From: Hoylesella loescheii DSM 19665 = JCM 12249 = ATCC 15930
Lineage (GTDB): Bacteria > Bacteroidota > Bacteroidia > Bacteroidales > Bacteroidaceae
Direction: 5' to 3'
Assembly: GCF_000378085.1 (NCBI RefSeq)
Contig: NZ_KB899224.1
Span: 1-53,012, forward strand
Length of the DNA stretch: 53,012 bases
In this document: positions 50,228-53,012 of the stretch, one piece after another
Numbering within the stretch: the first letter of the stretch is position 1
How the letters are laid out: every line of letters starts with the position of its first letter
Notes under the pieces: model-generated
Database searches by the model: none
The model's input: the letters and a program-made list of their open reading frames with translations, nothing else
Told to the model about the DNA's origin: nothing
Made by a program: the position numbers and the translations under genes

Positions 50228-50338
50228 TTTTGTGTACCAAATGCCTAACAACAGTTTCTTGTTACCGTATTTCCTATATATGAGGAAATAAAAGGTTGCA
50301 AGAACACAAAGTGTTAAGATTAAAAAGACGATTTTCAT
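50210..50338 (-). CDS. 42-aa single-span membrane peptide
   Basis: ATG 50338 gives MKIVFLILTLCVLATFYFLI, then a short polar tail (YRKYGNKKLLLGIWYTKECI). It overlaps the end of the toxin remnant in another frame. It may be a truncated immunity protein or chance; the helix is strong, but no homologue is recognised. Confidence 0.4.
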   Translation of the reverse strand: MKIVFLILTLCVLATFYFLIYRKYGNKKLLLGIWYTKECINK

Positions 50339-50427
50339 ACTAGCTACTATTCTTATCTGGTTATAATTTATGGCTGCTGGATATTAAATACACATTACGT
50401 TAAAAATATACTGACAAAATTCACTCG

Positions 50428-50856
50428 TTATACTGCTACCTTTATTTGGCCAAACCAAAATGCTAAAAGCATCACAACGATTACAACCAAATTTAAGATT
50501 CTAAATCCTTTTACGACACATTCCTTTGAGCCTACTATGCCACTTAAGAGTTTCAAACCACAGCCCGTATTCGTATTGACATACGCCAAGACATCAAAGA
50601 AGAAGTCGAGAATAACGATAGAAGCGTTTGTCATTGTAATAAAAGCTAACGATGCACAGACTCTTAGTTCAAAACCTTCAATAGGTGGGTCAACCTGCAT
50701 ACCCCAAGTATATGCAGTATCAAGTAAAAAGGAGAGAGACAGAAAAACGTAGAAAGATATATTACCAACAAGACCTTCCTACTATTTTTTCTGTATAAGA
50801 CAAAAGAATATAGATACATCAAGCATAAAGCTGCTAAGAAAAATAAGTTTTACCAT
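50428..50856 (-). pseudogene. broken multi-span membrane protein (candidate immunity)
   Basis: ATG 50856 begins MVKLIFLSSFMLDVSIFFCL and reaches two adjacent in-frame TAG codons near 50780. The same frame continues EGLVGNISFYVFLSLSFLLD, then VDPPIEGFELRVCASLAFIT and three more hydrophobic spans, ending GFRILNLVVIVVMLLAFWFG. A usable internal start is ATG 50700. It is either a polytopic protein interrupted by stops or two pieces of one. Confidence 0.55.
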
Positions 50857-50935
50857 CTGCTGTTTATGTTGTATTTGTTATAAACAAAGGAAACGCCTTT
50901 GTTTCTTACTTAATTTAACTAGTGACCATCTGTGA

Positions 50936-51580
50936 CTATTGGATAAAACGATTTCTGTTCGTAAAGAAAGATGTCAACTTTGTGTCAATCTCTTTTTGGC
51001 GATACCACCAACAGTAATCAAAAGTAAATAGTGCTATTGCTAAATAGAATAAGATGCCTACCATTCCACCAATGGTATCAAGCCATGTGCGCGTGAAAGA
51101 CACAACGACAGGGTTAGCAATTGTCTCGCCATTAACAATCAACCCTTCTGTGTAGACAACTCCTTCACTCTCAAAAGAATCCCATGGGGTTGGTTGTCCA
51201 AAGGTCTTGATATAGATCCCTTTTTTACTTTTATCAACATAAAAGGCTATAGTGTCTCCTGGATGAATGGTGTATCCAGCAACCTTGAACACCTGTGGAA
51301 ACACAAGAAAAATCTTTGAGGCAGTCGTGTAGCTTTGCGAATAAGTGGTCGAACTGTCACCCCTTAACGTGAAATTTGCTTCCCAACCACTTGAACTTTG
51401 AAAGATGCGCACCTTGTCGACAATTCCAGACTTTGAGGAAAGATCGCGTTTCACAGACATAAAGCCTAAACAATAATATGTCACCAGGCTCGGAATAAGT
51501 ATCACTAGTACGATAATTCGGATGGGGATACCACGCCACTCGAATAAAGAGCCTACTTTAAAATTATAGTTTAATCTCAT
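50936..51580 (-). CDS. membrane protein, candidate immunity for the adjacent PAAR-like effector
   Basis: The 214-aa protein has a membrane helix at about residues 20-42, an extracytoplasmic domain of about 120 residues (SGIVDKVRIFQSSSGWEANF; TYSQSYTTASKIFLVFPQVF) and a second helix at about 170-190. This resembles DUF3592-type topology. Its start overlaps the effector stop by 17 nt, so translation is coupled. The periplasmic loop would be able to meet an incoming toxin. Immunity is inferred from this arrangement. Confidence 0.7.
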   Translation of the reverse strand: MRLNYNFKVGSLFEWRGIPIRIIVLVILIPSLVTYYCLGFMSVKRDLSSKSGIVDKVRIFQSSSGWEANFTLRGDSSTTYSQSYTTASKIFLVFPQVFKVAGYTIHPGDTIAFYVDKSKKGIYIKTFGQPTPWDSFESEGVVYTEGLIVNGETIANPVVVSFTRTWLDTIGGMVGILFYLAIALFTFDYCWWYRQKEIDTKLTSFFTNRNRFIQ

Positions 51581-52778
51581 AGATTCCTACTTTTGATTGT
51601 GCTTCTGCTTCAAGGTCTCTTGCCCGTTCCAAGGCCACCTTACTGATTTTGAAGGCCGTTTCACCAGCCACGTTTATACCGATGCACGCTAAATTTACAA
51701 TGAAGAAATCTGTCACGCCCTTTTTGACGTTTTTCCAGAATCCGTCATTACGAGCTATTTTTTTATTTCTTTCAAAAAGCTCTTTTGCAACTTCTTTCAT
51801 GTGCTTGTTTCGAACAGCGTTCTTTTCCTCTATTGATATCCCCTTTTTATTGTAAGCAGGATCAGCCTTAATGCGTTTCCAGGATTCGTCAAAAACTTCA
51901 CCCGTAGCCTGCGTGCCTACATTATATTGCCTGTTGAGCTCTGCCTCATCGTGATAGGCTGGAATTAAACGGAAATCTCCAGGCTGGGTTGAAACACCTT
52001 TTTCTAGATTTGAGACTGTGTCATCACTACCTCCTCCACCTTTTTTCTTCTCTTCTAACTCTCCGTACTCTCCATCTGTTGACCAATCGGCAATGTTATC
52101 AGAGGCCCATTCTTGAAGCCTATTCGTTTTGGAGCTAATAAAACCTCCTGTGCCTACAAGAACAGGGACAACTCCAGCCGCTGCAATTGTTCCTTTTAAG
52201 CCTCCCCCAAGTGCAGCAAAAGTCCCTTTTACAATAAGGCATATACCTGCCACTCCTGCTCCAAAGACAGCTCCTTCGAAAATCTTCAACGAGTTTGAAA
52301 TTGCGTACATTGTTGCGGATCGACGGGCAACGGATTTATCATAACATAGCATGATTGAGCCCGATGGGAGAAAACCCAAGGGCGTACAAACAATCTTAGC
52401 GGAACTTAGCAGGGCTTGGTTTCCAGCTATCCTAATGTTGGGATGCCCACTATTCGGCAACCAAGGATAGCATCTCAAGCAAAAGTTACACATTAGGCGA
52501 CCTAGGGTAACGCTTCCTAACACCCCAATCAAAGCTGCAATGATTATGACAGCAAGCGGCCCCAAAGTTGCTGCAAGAGCCAATAAGAATGCTGCTGCTA
52601 CTGCTGCCGCAATAATACCTGCCCACACGCACCTGAAGTTGGTGGGCTTGTCTGCTATAGTGGCCAAAAGATCGCCCTTATGGTTTTTTATGGTCGTTTG
52701 GGAGGTGATAATTACCTCACCCATTCTCATTCCATTTGTGCAAACCGCGTAAGTTCCTGCCGGTACCAGTGCTTTCAT
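51564..52778 (-). CDS. intact PAAR-like (DUF4280-type) effector with unknown C-terminal toxin
   Basis: The 404-aa protein begins with the PAAR-like pattern VPAGTYAVCTNGMRMGEVII; the fold resumes at SGHPNIRIAGNQALLSSAKI. Between them is a pair of hydrophobic stretches (about residues 52-90), and two more Gly/Ala-rich hydrophobic segments lie at about 165-215. An acidic linker (EYGELEEKKKGGGGSDD) precedes the toxin, which begins after IPAYHDEA (about residue 279) and has charged helices (KRIKADPAYNKKG; VAKELFERNKKIARNDG), then a hydrophobic helix and KISKVALERARDLEAEAQ. I recognise no catalytic motif. The first 278 residues match the decayed lipase effector at 38713. Confidence 0.75.
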   Translation of the reverse strand: MKALVPAGTYAVCTNGMRMGEVIITSQTTIKNHKGDLLATIADKPTNFRCVWAGIIAAAVAAAFLLALAATLGPLAVIIIAALIGVLGSVTLGRLMCNFCLRCYPWLPNSGHPNIRIAGNQALLSSAKIVCTPLGFLPSGSIMLCYDKSVARRSATMYAISNSLKIFEGAVFGAGVAGICLIVKGTFAALGGGLKGTIAAAGVVPVLVGTGGFISSKTNRLQEWASDNIADWSTDGEYGELEEKKKGGGGSDDTVSNLEKGVSTQPGDFRLIPAYHDEAELNRQYNVGTQATGEVFDESWKRIKADPAYNKKGISIEEKNAVRNKHMKEVAKELFERNKKIARNDGFWKNVKKGVTDFFIVNLACIGINVAGETAFKISKVALERARDLEAEAQSKVGIYEIKL

Positions 52779-53012
52779 CTATTTCTCAATTAGTTCTATC
52801 TTACAAACCACGTCTGCTAAAACGGGTGAAACAGACTCAGACATGACCCACTCTATGGAAACAGGCCAACAATAGGCGTCGTCTTTTTCTACCGAACAAA
52901 AGAAGTAGAGCCGATAATCACCTATCTGCTTTTTCAAGAATGGGAATGTTTTGCAAAATTCTTCCTGCATCTTGGAGGCATTATCCTTGATGTCTTTGTT
53001 CATAAAAACCTG
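51942..53012 (-). repeat. long direct repeat, copy 2 (extends past the window)
   Basis: Near-identical to 39154-40221 at an offset of 12,788-12,791 bp, with a divergent patch at about 52104-52247 and one extra GCT codon in the Ala run. The same orientation makes the interval prone to RecA-mediated deletion or amplification. Confidence 0.85.
52779..53012 (-). CDS. adaptor-like protein (C-terminal part, cut by window end)
   Basis: The last 77 codons (KDIKDNASKMQEEFCKTFPF to KIELIEK) are almost identical to the protein at 39988, and the stop directly abuts the effector ATG in the same way. The 5' part lies beyond the window. Confidence 0.8.
   Translation of the reverse strand, partial: QVFMNKDIKDNASKMQEEFCKTFPFLKKQIGDYRLYFFCSVEKDDAYCWPVSIEWVMSESVSPVLADVVCKIELIEK

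Overview
The window looks like a chromosome segment from a Bacteroidota species, most likely Prevotella or a close Prevotellaceae relative. The evidence is the set of near-consensus Bacteroidetes promoters (TAnnTTTG, sometimes with TTTG or TTG about 20 nt upstream), the conserved block ftsX-DUF3098-uppP-truB-queA-folK, a C10 (streptopain-like) protease lipoprotein with a Spi-type propeptide, a GSCFA protein, and PAAR-like/VgrG proteins of Bacteroidetes type VI secretion (T6SS) style. No rRNA or tRNA gene was seen.

Layout. 1-2.6 kb: 22-bp palindromic repeat array, C10 peptidase and a companion lipoprotein (+). 2.7-10.5 kb (-): dnaA, an MCE (MlaD-like) protein, an N-acetylmuramoyl-L-alanine amidase, folB and a B12-dependent ribonucleotide reductase. 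10.5-12.3 kb: a 1.7-kb gene-free stretch with a large inverted repeat and two arrays of a second 22-bp repeat. 12.3-19.5 kb (+): ftsX, DUF3098, uppP, truB, queA, folK, a lactonase-like propeller protein and a GSCFA protein. 19.7-24.3 kb: small lipoproteins (two intact, one decayed paralogue), a nitroreductase, and a short transcription unit encoding a 36-aa peptide within a structured RNA. 24.7-30.1 kb: a TonB-dependent receptor, rpsO and the mtnN-luxS-rhomboid cluster. 30.3-34 kb: four tandemly duplicated proteins sharing an N-terminal four-cysteine module, two of them ending in TonB-C-like domains. 34.3-36.6 kb: a secreted GH13 alpha-amylase and a small lipoprotein.

36.8-53.0 kb (all -) is an accessory island of T6SS-type effector modules. 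The repeated unit reads adaptor-like protein, then PAAR-like effector, then candidate immunity protein, usually with the effector stop overlapping the immunity start. Three such modules are visible: a decayed class-3 lipase effector, a GH19 lysozyme-like effector interrupted by one frameshift, and an apparently intact effector with an unknown C-terminal toxin. A 5'-truncated, frameshifted, GC-rich vgrG is followed by a metzincin-type metallopeptidase effector and two lipoprotein candidate immunities. Remnants of toxin tips, immunity genes and insertion sequences lie between modules. Two copies of one PAAR-like region are almost identical for about 1.07 kb, lie 12.8 kb apart and diverge abruptly at the toxin boundary, which indicates cassette exchange by recombination. 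No T6SS sheath, baseplate or ATPase gene is in the window, so this would be an orphan or satellite effector cluster.

A separate theme is intergenic repeats. Six arrays from two unrelated sequence families share one geometry: a 13-bp dyad plus a 9-bp spacer, giving an exact 22-bp period. A seventh, non-palindromic array has the same 22-bp period.
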